A DNA stretch of 64,000 bases from Clostridiales bacterium (GTDB lineage Bacteria; Bacillota; Dethiobacteria; Dethiobacterales; Dethiobacteraceae), in contig JAGXRM010000032.1 in assembly GCA_018335855.1 (NCBI GenBank), positions 1-64,000 on the forward strand. Direction: 5' to 3'. A program made the translations under genes and the position numbers. Below, piece after piece: positions 1 through 7,046 of the stretch (position 1 is its first letter; the number at the start of each line of letters is the position of its first letter). The notes under the pieces are model-generated. The model searched no databases, had not been told where the DNA came from, and worked only from the letters and a program-made list of their open reading frames with translations.

Positions 1-77
1 TTGGAAAATGTGTTATAGTCATGGCGTATCGTGCTGGATGGCTTTATGTCCATAGCGAACGGTTCATATGGTTTCAT
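1..77 (-). CDS. Phd/YefM-type antitoxin, N-terminal part (runs off the window)
   Basis: The frame reads leftward from ATG at 77 and stays open to the window edge, giving 25 residues that include MDIKPSSTIRHDYN. The DIKPSS-IR--YN pattern is typical of the DNA-binding N-terminus of Phd/YefM antitoxins and resembles the antitoxin at 2714-2962 (NIKPVSDLRNYNE). A GGACGTGGG ribosome site precedes the start, and a TATAAT-containing imperfect palindrome lies at 94-118, where such antitoxins usually autoregulate. Starts are possible at residue 1 or residue 9. The partner toxin, if any, lies outside the window. Confidence 0.6.
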   Translation of the reverse strand, partial: MKPYEPFAMDIKPSSTIRHDYNTFS

Positions 78-173
78 TTTACCCACGTCCTTTGGTATTA
101 TTATGACAATATTATACCATTCCTGCTTTATGTGATTCAAGAGGGTGCTGCGGATTTAAGGTAAGCAAAGTGC

Positions 174-240
174 CAAAACTGTCCAAGGACATCGGGTTTT
201 TGTACCCCAGTTTCTCTGCTATCTCCTCCCGTTCGGTTCC
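174..240 (-). pseudogene. Fragment of the tandem-HTH gene of the recombinase module
   Basis: Reading leftward, about 24 codons (GTEREEIAEKLGYKNPMSL and onward) match residues 25-48 of the tandem-HTH proteins at 7047-7796 and 19090-19836. No start or stop belonging to the family is present. This is a third, nearly erased copy of the recombinase/HTH module and shows that the module has been repeatedly gained or copied and then lost here. Confidence 0.75.
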
Positions 241-400
241 ATCTATCGTTTTTCCCGGTGAAGGAGTGTATGTAGGACAACTAAGAGGTTCTCATAGCCT
301 CACCCATTATATTCTTATTTTTATTACCGCCTAAGTCAGGGTACTTCTTACATTACCACTGGTTAAACTTACTCCCAGTGGTGGTTGTTGCTCGTCAAGG

Positions 401-1246
401 TTAGGATGTAGTACTTCGCTTACCAAATACCGGTAATTTCCAACTTCGCTCGCCGCCTACCCGAATATCACGACGTAGGAAGAGCAGCCAAGCAACCGCG
501 ATTGCGAGTAGTACACATAACAGGAGACCTAGAAGCCAAGTTCCATTGAGCCCTTCGACAGCCAAGCCGCCCTGGTAGTAATATAGTGGGGTTAACTTCA
601 TGAGTGGCTTCAGTTTGTCATTAATATTGGACAATCCTAGCAGCAAAAAGTTTCCTACCAAAATTGCCCCGGTGAGCATGCCTGCAATGCGTGCCGCAGG
701 CATTATCATACTTAGTAAAACAGCTATTGCCGTAAAAAGCAGTAATACCACGAACAGAGGAAGAAATGGTAGTAATAACTGCAGCCAACTCAATTCGAGG
801 CCTACGCTGCCAGCGGGTATTGACCAGCTGAGCCACCCCGCCACCAGGATAGCAGCCAACGCAGCAGCAAGGCCTAAGAAACGGCCAAAAAACAAACTTG
901 TCCGGCTCACCGGTTGCGCTAGCACGAGATCAAGAACGCCTTTTTCCTCGTCGCCAACGAGTAAACCAGCCCCTGTACCAATGGCCAGAATACCGATAAT
1001 CATGTGCATATAGGAAAAGAAGTAGACATCCATATATCCCATGGGCGTTCCGATAAGATAAATATTTTCAAAGAAAGCCATCATTGCCTCGGGGAACATG
1101 TTGATATATTCATACATCACATCACCCATGTCTGCGATGCTTGGAAATAAGTATGCCATCATCAAGCCATAGGCCGCTACACCGCCAGCCCAACCGACAA
1201 TCTGCCAGCGCAGGCGACGTAGAGTGTGTTTAAATTCAGCCCACAT
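401..1246 (-). CDS. ABC-2 type transporter permease
   Basis: The 281-residue protein has about six hydrophobic segments: one near residues 15-35, one near 80-100, two between 125 and 180, one near 185-205 and one near 235-258. A cytoplasmic loop with GDEEKGVLDLVLAQPVSR matches the coupling-helix region of ABC-2 family permeases, where the E-G-L-L-PVSR pattern is characteristic. It overlaps the stop of the upstream ATPase gene by one base, so the two form an operon. The substrate cannot be told; family members export drugs, lantibiotics or other small molecules. The permease looks intact, but its ATPase partner has lost its catalytic core, so the transporter is probably dead unless another ATPase serves it. 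Confidence 0.85.
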   Translation of the reverse strand: MWAEFKHTLRRLRWQIVGWAGGVAAYGLMMAYLFPSIADMGDVMYEYINMFPEAMMAFFENIYLIGTPMGYMDVYFFSYMHMIIGILAIGTGAGLLVGDEEKGVLDLVLAQPVSRTSLFFGRFLGLAAALAAILVAGWLSWSIPAGSVGLELSWLQLLLPFLPLFVVLLLFTAIAVLLSMIMPAARIAGMLTGAILVGNFLLLGLSNINDKLKPLMKLTPLYYYQGGLAVEGLNGTWLLGLLLCVLLAIAVAWLLFLRRDIRVGGERSWKLPVFGKRSTTS

Positions 1247-1821
1247 TATTGTGTCCCCCCCTCTTTGTCTTCTTTATAATACGCCAAGAAAACTTCTTCC
1301 AACGACAAGTGATCGGATTGAAGGTCACTTACCGGGAAGGCACCCAAGGCTTTGACTAAGTGGTCCACGTCCCCCTCCACTTGCAGTATAATGTCCAAGT
1401 CACTTGTCTGTTGAACTAGCGATACTCCAGCTAACGAAGTTAATGATGATAGGTTTACCGGCTCTCGAAACCGTAGTCGGAAGCGTCGCACAGACATGTT
1501 GAGCAAACGGTCGGGTTCAGCTTCTTCGACAATAACGCCCTGGCGGATAATTGCCACACGTTCAGCGATGGCCTCTACTACACGGGCACGAACGCCAACG
1601 GGATCTTTTCTCGGATCGATGCCCAGAACCTGCATATTTCCGGCTTGGGGTCTAATTAGATCCAGCAAGCACCGGATGGTTGTCGTTTTCCCCGCACCAT
1701 TGGGACCAAGAAAGCCCAGCATCTCACCTCTCCTTACGTTCAGATTTACACCTCGCAGTGCTTGCATTGAACCATAGGTTTTGGTTAAGCCTTCTATTTC
1801 AATTGCCAAAGCACAAACCAT
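1246..1821 (-). pseudogene. ABC transporter ATPase with internal deletion
   Basis: The 191-residue product starts like a normal ABC ATPase (IEIEGLTKTYGSMQALRGVNL) and has an intact Walker A, GPNGAGKTT, near residue 40. After residue 80 (DPVGVRARV) it jumps straight to VEAIAERVAIIRQG, which in this family follows the H-loop. About 100 residues holding the Q-loop, LSGGQ signature, Walker B, D-loop and H-loop are missing, although the frame is kept. The usual length is about 290-300 residues. ATP hydrolysis should be impossible. The start is supported by the ribosome site AAAGGAG about 6 nt upstream, and the gene is translationally coupled to the permease. Confidence 0.85.
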
Positions 1822-1984
1822 TGTTCTGCTCCTTTCAGTGCTAATTAATTACCAACCAAAGCGATGCTTTCAAGCCAGACCACTGATTTGAACGTTTTAA
1901 TTCCATAGATTGATAATGGATGGGTGGAATTTACTTTTGCATTTCAAGAGTATATTACTTTCGGCCGCTCTAATTTAGTTCCGC

Positions 1985-2013
1985 TTGTATTTTCTGCTCG
2001 TTTGACATATAAT
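1985..2013 (+). promoter_or_regulatory. Promoter of the first AbrB-type antitoxin gene
   Basis: TTGTAT at 1985-1990 and a perfect TATAAT at 2008-2013 are separated by 17 bp. The second copy of this locus keeps the same elements near 17495-17520 with an 18-bp spacer. The promoter lies about 45 bp upstream of the antitoxin start. Confidence 0.55.
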
Positions 2014-2057
2014 AAAGTAAGGAATACATGGAATTCCAATCAAATGGAGGTGTCAAA

Positions 2058-2315
2058 ATGGAATTGGCTAAAATTACGGGCAAAGGGCAAATCACACTGC
2101 CGATCAATATCCGCAGAGCATTAAACTTAAAAGACGGCGATAAGGTAGCGTTTATCGAAAAAGATGGTCAATATGTCCTTGCCAACCCGGTTTCCCTTGC
2201 CATCCGTGATGTCCAAAAAGGCTTTGAAGGCGAAGCGGAGCGTCTTGGCTTGAAGGATATAGACGATGTTGTGGGATTGGTGAAAGAAATACGCAGAAGC
2301 AGGGAAAATAAGTAA
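2058..2315 (+). CDS. AbrB/SpoVT-family (MazE-like) antitoxin, copy 1
   Basis: The 85-residue protein begins MELAKITGKGQITLPINIRR, the swapped-hairpin AbrB fold signature, followed by LNLKDGDKVAFIEKDG. The start at 2058 follows GGAGG with 8 nt spacing; an in-frame ATG at 2028 has no ribosome site. The gene differs from copy 2 (17568-17825) by only two residues. The downstream PIN toxin is reduced to 16 codons here, so this is an antitoxin without a toxin. Family members bind DNA as dimers and usually repress their own promoter. It may now act as an anti-addiction relic that neutralises the intact copy. Confidence 0.9.
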   Translation: MELAKITGKGQITLPINIRRALNLKDGDKVAFIEKDGQYVLANPVSLAIRDVQKGFEGEAERLGLKDIDDVVGLVKEIRRSRENK

Positions 2316-2393
2316 ATGCGTATAATGCTTGACACCAATGTCCTAATCTCCGTATTCATATTTACGATAAAGCGCCCGAAACACAAAAAATAA
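2316..2393 (+). pseudogene. PIN-domain toxin, truncated after 16 codons
   Basis: The frame starts one base after the antitoxin stop with MRIMLDTNVLISVFIF, identical to the intact toxin at 17826-18224. It then diverges at about 2364 into an unrelated tail (TIKRPKHKK) and stops. Only the first catalytic aspartate (LDTN) remains, so it cannot be a nuclease. The breakpoint coincides with the beginning of the repeated hairpin element at 2393-2439. Confidence 0.85.
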
Positions 2394-2439
2394 GCCCTGC
2401 CTGCCCATCACCCGCAAAAGGTGAAAAGCAAGCAGGGCT
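2393..2439. repeat. Hairpin repeat, copy 1 (terminator-like)
   Basis: Arms AGCCCTGC (2393-2400) and GCAGGGCT (2432-2439) enclose a second small stem CACC/GGTG. The same hairpin plus about 70 bp of flank recurs at 6913-7020, next to the 3' end of the recombinase/HTH module, so this copy marks the former end of a lost module copy. Confidence 0.65.
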
Positions 2440-2499
2440 ATCTGCTATATAGGTTGTGCCGGTGCCGGTCTGCACAACTCTGATTCAACCGATTCAATC

Positions 2500-2572
2500 A
2501 GAATGTAGACGAGCGTACACGCCGCTATCCTCATAGACGTAGCGCAAAACCCCGCCTCTGGCGCTGTTTCGT
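2500..2572 (-). pseudogene. Fragment of the prophage primase gene
   Basis: About 70 bp match positions 11285-11360 of the D5-type primase gene closely (the stretch encoding part of ARGGVLRYVYEDGGVY), in the same orientation. No complete domain or start is left. It sits directly beside the copied hairpin at 2393-2439, which suggests that several breakpoints joined here. Confidence 0.7.
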
Positions 2573-2713
2573 GCTGAACAATCGTAAAAATACCATACCC
2601 GTTCCAGTTCGCCGGAACATTCGAGTAGGCGTAGCCGCTCAATCATACCATTCCATCTTGTTTATTGATTTTCATGCACATGTTATGTGGTTAATTCTGA
2701 TATTAGGCATCAA

Positions 2714-2962
2714 TTAAACCTCCAGGCTTTTTCTGACTTGCTCAGCTGAAGGCCATTCATCACCGTTATTCACAGCTTTTTCGGCATCCATGAGCTCGGA
2801 TAAAAGCTTGATGGTGGCTTGGGTTTTCTCGTACTCCTTAATATCCAGAATCGCAAATTTTCCCCTGCCATTCTTGGTTAAAAACACAGGCTCACCCACT
2901 GTAACACCTTTAAGTACCTCGTTATAGTTTCTTAGATCCGAAACAGGTTTAATATTTGGCAT
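2714..2962 (-). CDS. Phd/YefM-family antitoxin, copy 1
   Basis: The 82-residue protein begins MPNIKPVSDLRNYNEVLKGV and continues GEPVFLTKNGRGKFAILDIKEYEK, the Phd/YefM DNA-binding domain. The C-terminal helix (LLSELMDAEKAV) is where such antitoxins bind their toxin. A GGAAGGAG ribosome site lies inside a perfect palindrome that overlaps the start codon (2961-2990). No toxin gene follows on the same strand; a Phd alone may be an orphan or the remnant of a pair. It differs at four residues from copy 2 at 20767-21015, and the upstream region is copied as well. Confidence 0.88.
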   Translation of the reverse strand: MPNIKPVSDLRNYNEVLKGVTVGEPVFLTKNGRGKFAILDIKEYEKTQATIKLLSELMDAEKAVNNGDEWPSAEQVRKSLEV

Positions 2963-2990
2963 AATATCAACTCCTTCCTGTTGATATTAT
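2961..2990 (-). promoter_or_regulatory. Palindromic operator over the antitoxin start
   Basis: ATAATATCAAC and GTTGATATTAT form a perfect 11-bp inverted repeat around the ribosome site of the Phd/YefM gene, conserved in the second copy at 21014-21043 although the loop has changed. It fits an autoregulatory site for the antitoxin and could also fold in mRNA to hide the ribosome site. Confidence 0.65.
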
Positions 2991-3125
2991 TATATGCTTA
3001 TTTTACTTAAAATTCAATGACGTATATTACAGCAGTTTTGGCTCTGGGGCAAACAAGCGCCATCATTACCGGTTGCTCATACCGCACTCGGTTTATTAAA
3101 AAATAGCCTCGGCGGATATGGTATT

Positions 3126-3176
3126 GTTCTCATAGCTAGCATAACCGCATCATAGCACGATGCTAGCTACTACAAC
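3126..3176 (+). other. Conserved hairpin upstream of pilin segment 1
   Basis: TAGCTAGCAT (3133-3142) and ATGCTAGCTA (3160-3169) pair perfectly, with an outer GTT/AAC pairing (3126-3128 and 3174-3176). The counterpart at 14343-14393 has TAGCTATCA/TGATAGCTA, so the G:C pair changed to T:A on both arms. It lies 107 nt upstream of the GFTLVE codons, as in copy 2. Function unknown. Confidence 0.6.
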
Positions 3177-3276
3177 CATAGATTACCCCAAATATTGGCA
3201 TTCTTAATAGCCAAGAACCCCCGTGTTTATTGGGTTTATTATAAACAGAGATAAAAATAAATAGCCGGTATCACAC

Positions 3277-3558
3277 GGCTTCACGCTGGTTGAACTGATG
3301 GTGGTTGTAGTAATTATCGGTATTTTGGTGGCAATTGCGGTTCCGATTTATAACAGTGTACAGGCTCAGGCACAAGAAAAAGCGTGCTTCGCAACTCTTA
3401 GGACGGTTGATGGTGCAGCACAAATGGCTGCGGCTGATGGTGATGCCACAACCACTCATGACGACTACCTAGAAGCTGGTTGGGGTTGTCCCACTACCGG
3501 AACTATTACAGTAAACCTTGGCACAAAATCTGAATGCTCAGTACATGGAACTTACTAA
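3277..3558 (+). pseudogene. Type IV pilin segment without start or leader, copy 1
   Basis: The frame from 3277 encodes GFTLVELMVVVVIIGILVAIAVPIYNSVQ, the class III N-methylation site and hydrophobic helix of type IV pilins and ComGC-like pseudopilins, then about 65 residues of soluble domain with two or three cysteines. An in-frame TAG lies four codons before the glycine (3262-3264), and there is no start codon or positively charged leader. The same 5' border occurs in the second segment at 14494. The segment cannot be expressed as a prepilin here. It is either a 5'-truncated gene or a silent cassette that would need recombination into an expressed pilin locus. Confidence 0.8.
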
Positions 3559-3591
3559 AAATTTTAATTTCTAACACTCCTCATCGTTAAG

Positions 3592-3631
3592 GATAATGTC
3601 TTCTGCTATCATTATTGTAGGAGACATTATC
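3592..3631 (+). terminator. Hairpin after pilin segment 1
   Basis: GATAATGTCT (3592-3601) pairs with AGACATTATC (3622-3631), followed by a T-rich stretch, 34 bp after the pilin stop. The T run is weak. Confidence 0.45.
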
Positions 3632-3691
3632 TAATTTGTTTTATATTTAAACAAGCCGAAGTCTCTAAGCCGAATTCATAAGGAGATGACT

Positions 3692-3766
3692 ATGAGAAGG
3701 CATAGCCTGTTCGTCAGAACAATTGGACATTTTGCAGCAGTTTTCCATGCTACAAATCCGATGTAA
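3692..3766 (+). CDS. Possible 24-residue peptide
   Basis: AAGGAG at 3680-3685 lies 6 nt before an ATG that opens MRRHSLFVRTIGHFAAVFHATNPM and then TAA. I do not recognise it. The surroundings are full of gene fragments, so it may be part of a relic rather than a real gene. Confidence 0.2.
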   Translation: MRRHSLFVRTIGHFAAVFHATNPM

Positions 3767-3809
3767 CCGTGCTGATTTTGCCATCGGGCTTGCTGCAGGA
3801 CATACAAAT

Positions 3810-3871
3810 CCGATTATAACTATCGCAAATTCCTGGCAACCTGACTACTACCCACAAGGGTAGTATTACGC
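3810..3871. repeat. Dispersed repeat with CTACCC/GGGTAG hairpin, copy 1
   Basis: The unit reads GATTATAACTATCGCAAATT, then about 15 bp, then a CTACCC-ACAA-GGGTAG hairpin and TATTACGC. It is shared with 16434-16494 and, more weakly, 25781-25842. On the minus strand all three copies contain a similar frame (RNPT-VGS-QA) ending at the same stop position. Confidence 0.7.
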
Positions 3872-3880
3872 TAATCTAAT

Positions 3881-3946
3881 CGGATAAAAGCAAACATGCC
3901 GTCACATGTTTCTAGACCTGTGACGGCATGAGGATGAAACTTTGCC
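3881..3946 (+). pseudogene. Fragment of a DUF6076-like gene
   Basis: About 65 bp match the coding sequence at 13690-13760 (KSDKSKHAITSVYTCDGIEDVCM) with small insertions and deletions. It directly follows the dispersed repeat, so repeat and fragment were probably joined by one rearrangement. Confidence 0.65.
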
Positions 3947-4021
3947 ATGAGATTAAGAACTATTTGGCGACTTCGAAAACAAAATTCGCTGTCTTGGCAA
4001 AGGGGACACTTACTTCAACGA

Positions 4022-5896
4022 TCATCCGGAGCCCAGCAATACAATCTGCACCACGGTTTTTTCCGGTCCTCCCAGCGAGTTGGGCATAATGACCACAGAA
4101 ATTTCATATAAACTGTGGGAACCGGATAAAACCACCATACCCCCTGCGTTGATCGTTTCGAAATCCGCAATCCCTTTCAATGCGGCTTGATAAAAGCTTT
4201 GCACTTCATCAATGGAAACGTTGGTCTTCAATGTCAGGGTAAAACCGTCCGACATTTTCTCGCTGATGGCCACAACCGCATTTTCCATCACCGGCACAAT
4301 ATTTTCGGGATAACCGGAAGGTAGTCCGGTACCCTTTTCCAGATCAACAGCCACTCTTTCCGACAGTCCAATTGACTCAGGCCAGAGGGCATAAAGTCGG
4401 TTTAATTCGCGGTATTTGACCTCGGTGTCAACACCCTGTAAGGCCAACAAATCATAAAGCACCGAGTGAATATCACTCAGGAGCAATTGGGCTTTCTGAT
4501 CAAGCTGCGCTGCAATTTTTGCCTGGCTGATACAGTCCCTGAAAAGATTAAGTGCTTCCTCATCCAGGTTGTTTTCTGATATGGCCACGGCTTGCAAAGT
4601 TTCCAGCTTTTCCAGCATTATGCCATATGTGTTATCATACGATGCAAAAAGCTCTGCCAGCAAAAGCTTCACTTCACTATAGCTCACTCTTAGTTTTTGC
4701 TGCTCTGCGCCACCACCGCCTGATGCTCCTAAAATCGCGCTATCCAGGCTTACCAGCGCCCCTTGTTCAGCCTGCACACCTCCGGCTTCATCCCGGATAC
4801 GTTTGATGTTTTCCTTTAATGACGGCTCTGAAATTACGGATTCGACGCTTTCCTGATACCTTTTTGAACCGTCAGACGCATATTCCTCTGCCGAATTCAA
4901 TATTTTCCCGGCAGTGGCTGAAGCATCGGCTACAGTACTCAGCGCATCCGCCAGTTTTGCTGTCTCTTTCCAGGCATCAGGCAAGTCTTGGGCCATCTCT
5001 TCAAATGTTTTTGTTTCCCGGGCAGCTTCTTTTATTCTCTCGATTACCGCCATTGCCTCTTCAAAACTCATTCTGCTAAAATTATACGAAAATTTTCCGG
5101 ACGGTGTCCAAAAACGGTCCGTGGCCTCATAGACACCGCTTTCGCTAGGATTGTAATTACGCTCGCCAGACAGTTCCTGAACGCCGGCAACCAGATTGGC
5201 CATATCAACAGCCAATTCATCGGGCGGCCATATTCTCATGACGCCCAGGCGGGTGTTGTCGGATATGGTGGTGTACGTCACCCATTCTTCTTTCCATGGA
5301 CGGGGATTAGTGAAAATAATACTGTTTCCCACATCGATTCGCACCGGATTCACACTAAAGTTAAGAGTCCACTCAGTCTTTGATGAAGCGGAAGCTCCTT
5401 CCGGCTCTTTTTTTATCAGCATTCCCGCTCCGTAATATTCGCTTTGTTCCCCGAATCCGTTCACATTGCTGGTTCCGATGTATGCCCCGGTGGGATCATT
5501 CACAGTTATGGTATGTCCGCTGAGATAGGACATCTCCCGGGCCACAATGTAGCACCTTCGTGTTTCCGGATCATAAACCAGTATTTCCACCGATGTCAAT
5601 GTGGCATCACCAATGCCGCTTGAACCGTCCTCATACCTGGATACCCATTTTTGCTTTTCAAGAGTAAGGATTGTTCCTGCATAAAATGCATATCCGGACA
5701 ATAGCTCCTGCCGTTCTTCCTCCCGCTGGGCCGTCAACTGCTCAAAGTTCGGGTCCAGACGGTCAGTGTCCACGTCTCCACTTGGTGAAATCAAAGTAGT
5801 GCTGCGACCGCCGCATCCTACGATCGCAAACGGCGATACAATGATCAACAAAGAAAAAACTGCAATAAACCACAAGTATCTGTTTTTCATGCGCAT
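4022..5896 (-). CDS. Large secreted lipoprotein with helical middle and C-terminal domain shared with its neighbour
   Basis: The start at 5896 (MRMKNRYLW) is preceded by GGGAGG at 9 nt, giving 624 residues. A signal peptide ends in a lipobox AIVGCGG near residue 28, so the protein is probably anchored outside the membrane. Residues about 60-250 are beta-rich (YAFYAGTILTLEKQKWVSRYEDG). Residues about 275-480 are strongly helical and likely coiled coil (AVIERIKEAARETKTFEEM and later). The last 100 residues (PSGYPENIVPVMENAVVAISEK through SVVIMPN) resemble the C-terminal domain of the divergent lipoprotein at 6229. I recognise no enzyme motif. A surface or spore-associated binding role is only a guess. 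Confidence 0.75.
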   Translation of the reverse strand: MRMKNRYLWFIAVFSLLIIVSPFAIVGCGGRSTTLISPSGDVDTDRLDPNFEQLTAQREEERQELLSGYAFYAGTILTLEKQKWVSRYEDGSSGIGDATLTSVEILVYDPETRRCYIVAREMSYLSGHTITVNDPTGAYIGTSNVNGFGEQSEYYGAGMLIKKEPEGASASSKTEWTLNFSVNPVRIDVGNSIIFTNPRPWKEEWVTYTTISDNTRLGVMRIWPPDELAVDMANLVAGVQELSGERNYNPSESGVYEATDRFWTPSGKFSYNFSRMSFEEAMAVIERIKEAARETKTFEEMAQDLPDAWKETAKLADALSTVADASATAGKILNSAEEYASDGSKRYQESVESVISEPSLKENIKRIRDEAGGVQAEQGALVSLDSAILGASGGGGAEQQKLRVSYSEVKLLLAELFASYDNTYGIMLEKLETLQAVAISENNLDEEALNLFRDCISQAKIAAQLDQKAQLLLSDIHSVLYDLLALQGVDTEVKYRELNRLYALWPESIGLSERVAVDLEKGTGLPSGYPENIVPVMENAVVAISEKMSDGFTLTLKTNVSIDEVQSFYQAALKGIADFETINAGGMVVLSGSHSLYEISVVIMPNSLGGPEKTVVQIVLLGSG

Positions 5897-6228
5897 TATA
5901 CATCGCCTCCCGGAATAACTTAACAAATATGAGCATTAATTCTTTTTCTTTTTGCCATACTCCTCTTTCATAAAAAAAAGGATAACTTGTGTGGAGAAAT
6001 ACAGTACATATCGTTAAATTCATCACTTGTCGGTCGTGGAAACTTTAAATTATTACATAATATTGCTTAAATTTATCTAAAATGGTATAACAATAATTGA
6101 CAACTGTTTATAAATTGATTGTTCAAAGTGTAAAGTATGAAGCATCAGCTTCAAAAAGGCCCCAATGATCAAATGGCCTGTTCTTTCAAAATTTTACTGG
6201 TGAACAACAAATACAGGGAGGAATTTCT
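5897..6228. other. Divergent intergenic region between two lipoprotein genes
   Basis: This AT-rich 330-bp region carries the promoters of both lipoprotein genes. A TTGACA at about 6096 points rightward but has no convincing -10 partner at 17 bp. No RNA gene or repeat is evident. Confidence 0.4.
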
Positions 6229-6732
6229 ATGCTAAATAAGAAAAAAATGCTTGTTATTCTTATTGTGATTGTTTTTTCCTTAGGATTAAGTGCTTGTTCC
6301 GGAGGTCAAAAGCAACCAGACCCAGGTACGGGCGGCCAGACTACAGGCAGCAATCAAACCGGGCAGCAGGATAAGGAAAATGTTCAGTTAAATGTTTCAG
6401 TCGGAGATAGTGAGGGGAAAAGCGCAGCGTTGCCGAATAGCTATCCTGCGGATTTGTTCCCGGTCTACGAGGGCAGTTATATTGAAAGCGCATTGGAAGT
6501 CGAAGGAAGCTATACCATAGTTGCATTCTCCAAAGAAGATTTTAAAAATGTCGCGTCATTTTACAAAAACGTGCTAAATAGCGCAACTGTCACATTCGAA
6601 ACCGATTCCGACGAAGGTTTTACTTCATTTGGCACAATCGAAGGCTATTCCTATAATTTTGACACAGGGCCAAGCAGTGAAAAAGACGGTTATGCTTCCA
6701 GCATAACGATTATGCTGATGCCTGCCAAATAG
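6229..6732 (+). CDS. Small lipoprotein with PNSYP-PVYE C-terminal domain
   Basis: The 167-residue protein has a signal peptide with lipobox LSACSGG (Cys at residue 23), then a low-complexity G/Q/T linker (about 25-55). A compact domain follows: PNSYPADLFPVYEGSYIESA, SKEDFKNVASFYKNVLN and SSITIMLMP. The same order occurs at the end of the divergent 624-residue lipoprotein (PSGYPENIVPV, IDEVQSFYQAALKG, ISVVIMP). A clear GGGAGG lies 8 nt before the ATG. The two genes probably arose by domain sharing and may work together at the cell surface. The function is unknown. Confidence 0.8.
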   Translation: MLNKKKMLVILIVIVFSLGLSACSGGQKQPDPGTGGQTTGSNQTGQQDKENVQLNVSVGDSEGKSAALPNSYPADLFPVYEGSYIESALEVEGSYTIVAFSKEDFKNVASFYKNVLNSATVTFETDSDEGFTSFGTIEGYSYNFDTGPSSEKDGYASSITIMLMPAK

Positions 6733-6912
6733 ACTTGCATATCACTCATTGAGAGACATTTAAGGGGGCAGAAACTGCAGCGCAGGTGAGGTATAAAAGA
6801 TAAAATTCCATGGACATTTACCAGTGGTAAGCCTCTCCAGCTGACTTTGATGTGATCTAATTTTAAGCCCTCGAAAGGCCATAACTCACCCAGATAAACA
6901 CACAAAAAATAT

Positions 6913-6957
6913 GCCCTGCCTGCCCTTCACCCACAAGAGGTGAAAAGCAAACAGGGC
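6913..6957. repeat. Hairpin repeat, copy 2, at the 3' end of recombinase module A
   Basis: GCCCTG (6913-6918) pairs with CAGGGC (6952-6957) around an inner ACC/GGT stem. The sequence is shared with 2393-2439, including the following AGGTTGTGC and CAATCAGA stretches, and probably ends the module transcript. Confidence 0.65.
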
Positions 6958-7046
6958 TATCTGCTATACAGGTTGTGCTGGACATACACTCTGTGCATTC
7001 CGATACAACCGGTTCAATCAGAGTCAAATACTCCCGTCAAAATTGC

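Noticed and set aside
2445-2642. 65-residue minus-strand gene
   Set aside because: The stretch is assembled from the hairpin-repeat flank and a primase fragment; no ribosome site or single homology supports it.
3126-3176. Integron attC site or a c-di-GMP riboswitch before the pilin segments
   Set aside because: The outer pairing is GTT...AAC rather than the AAC...GTT order of attC, and none of the GEMM-I landmarks seen at 37028-37112 are present.
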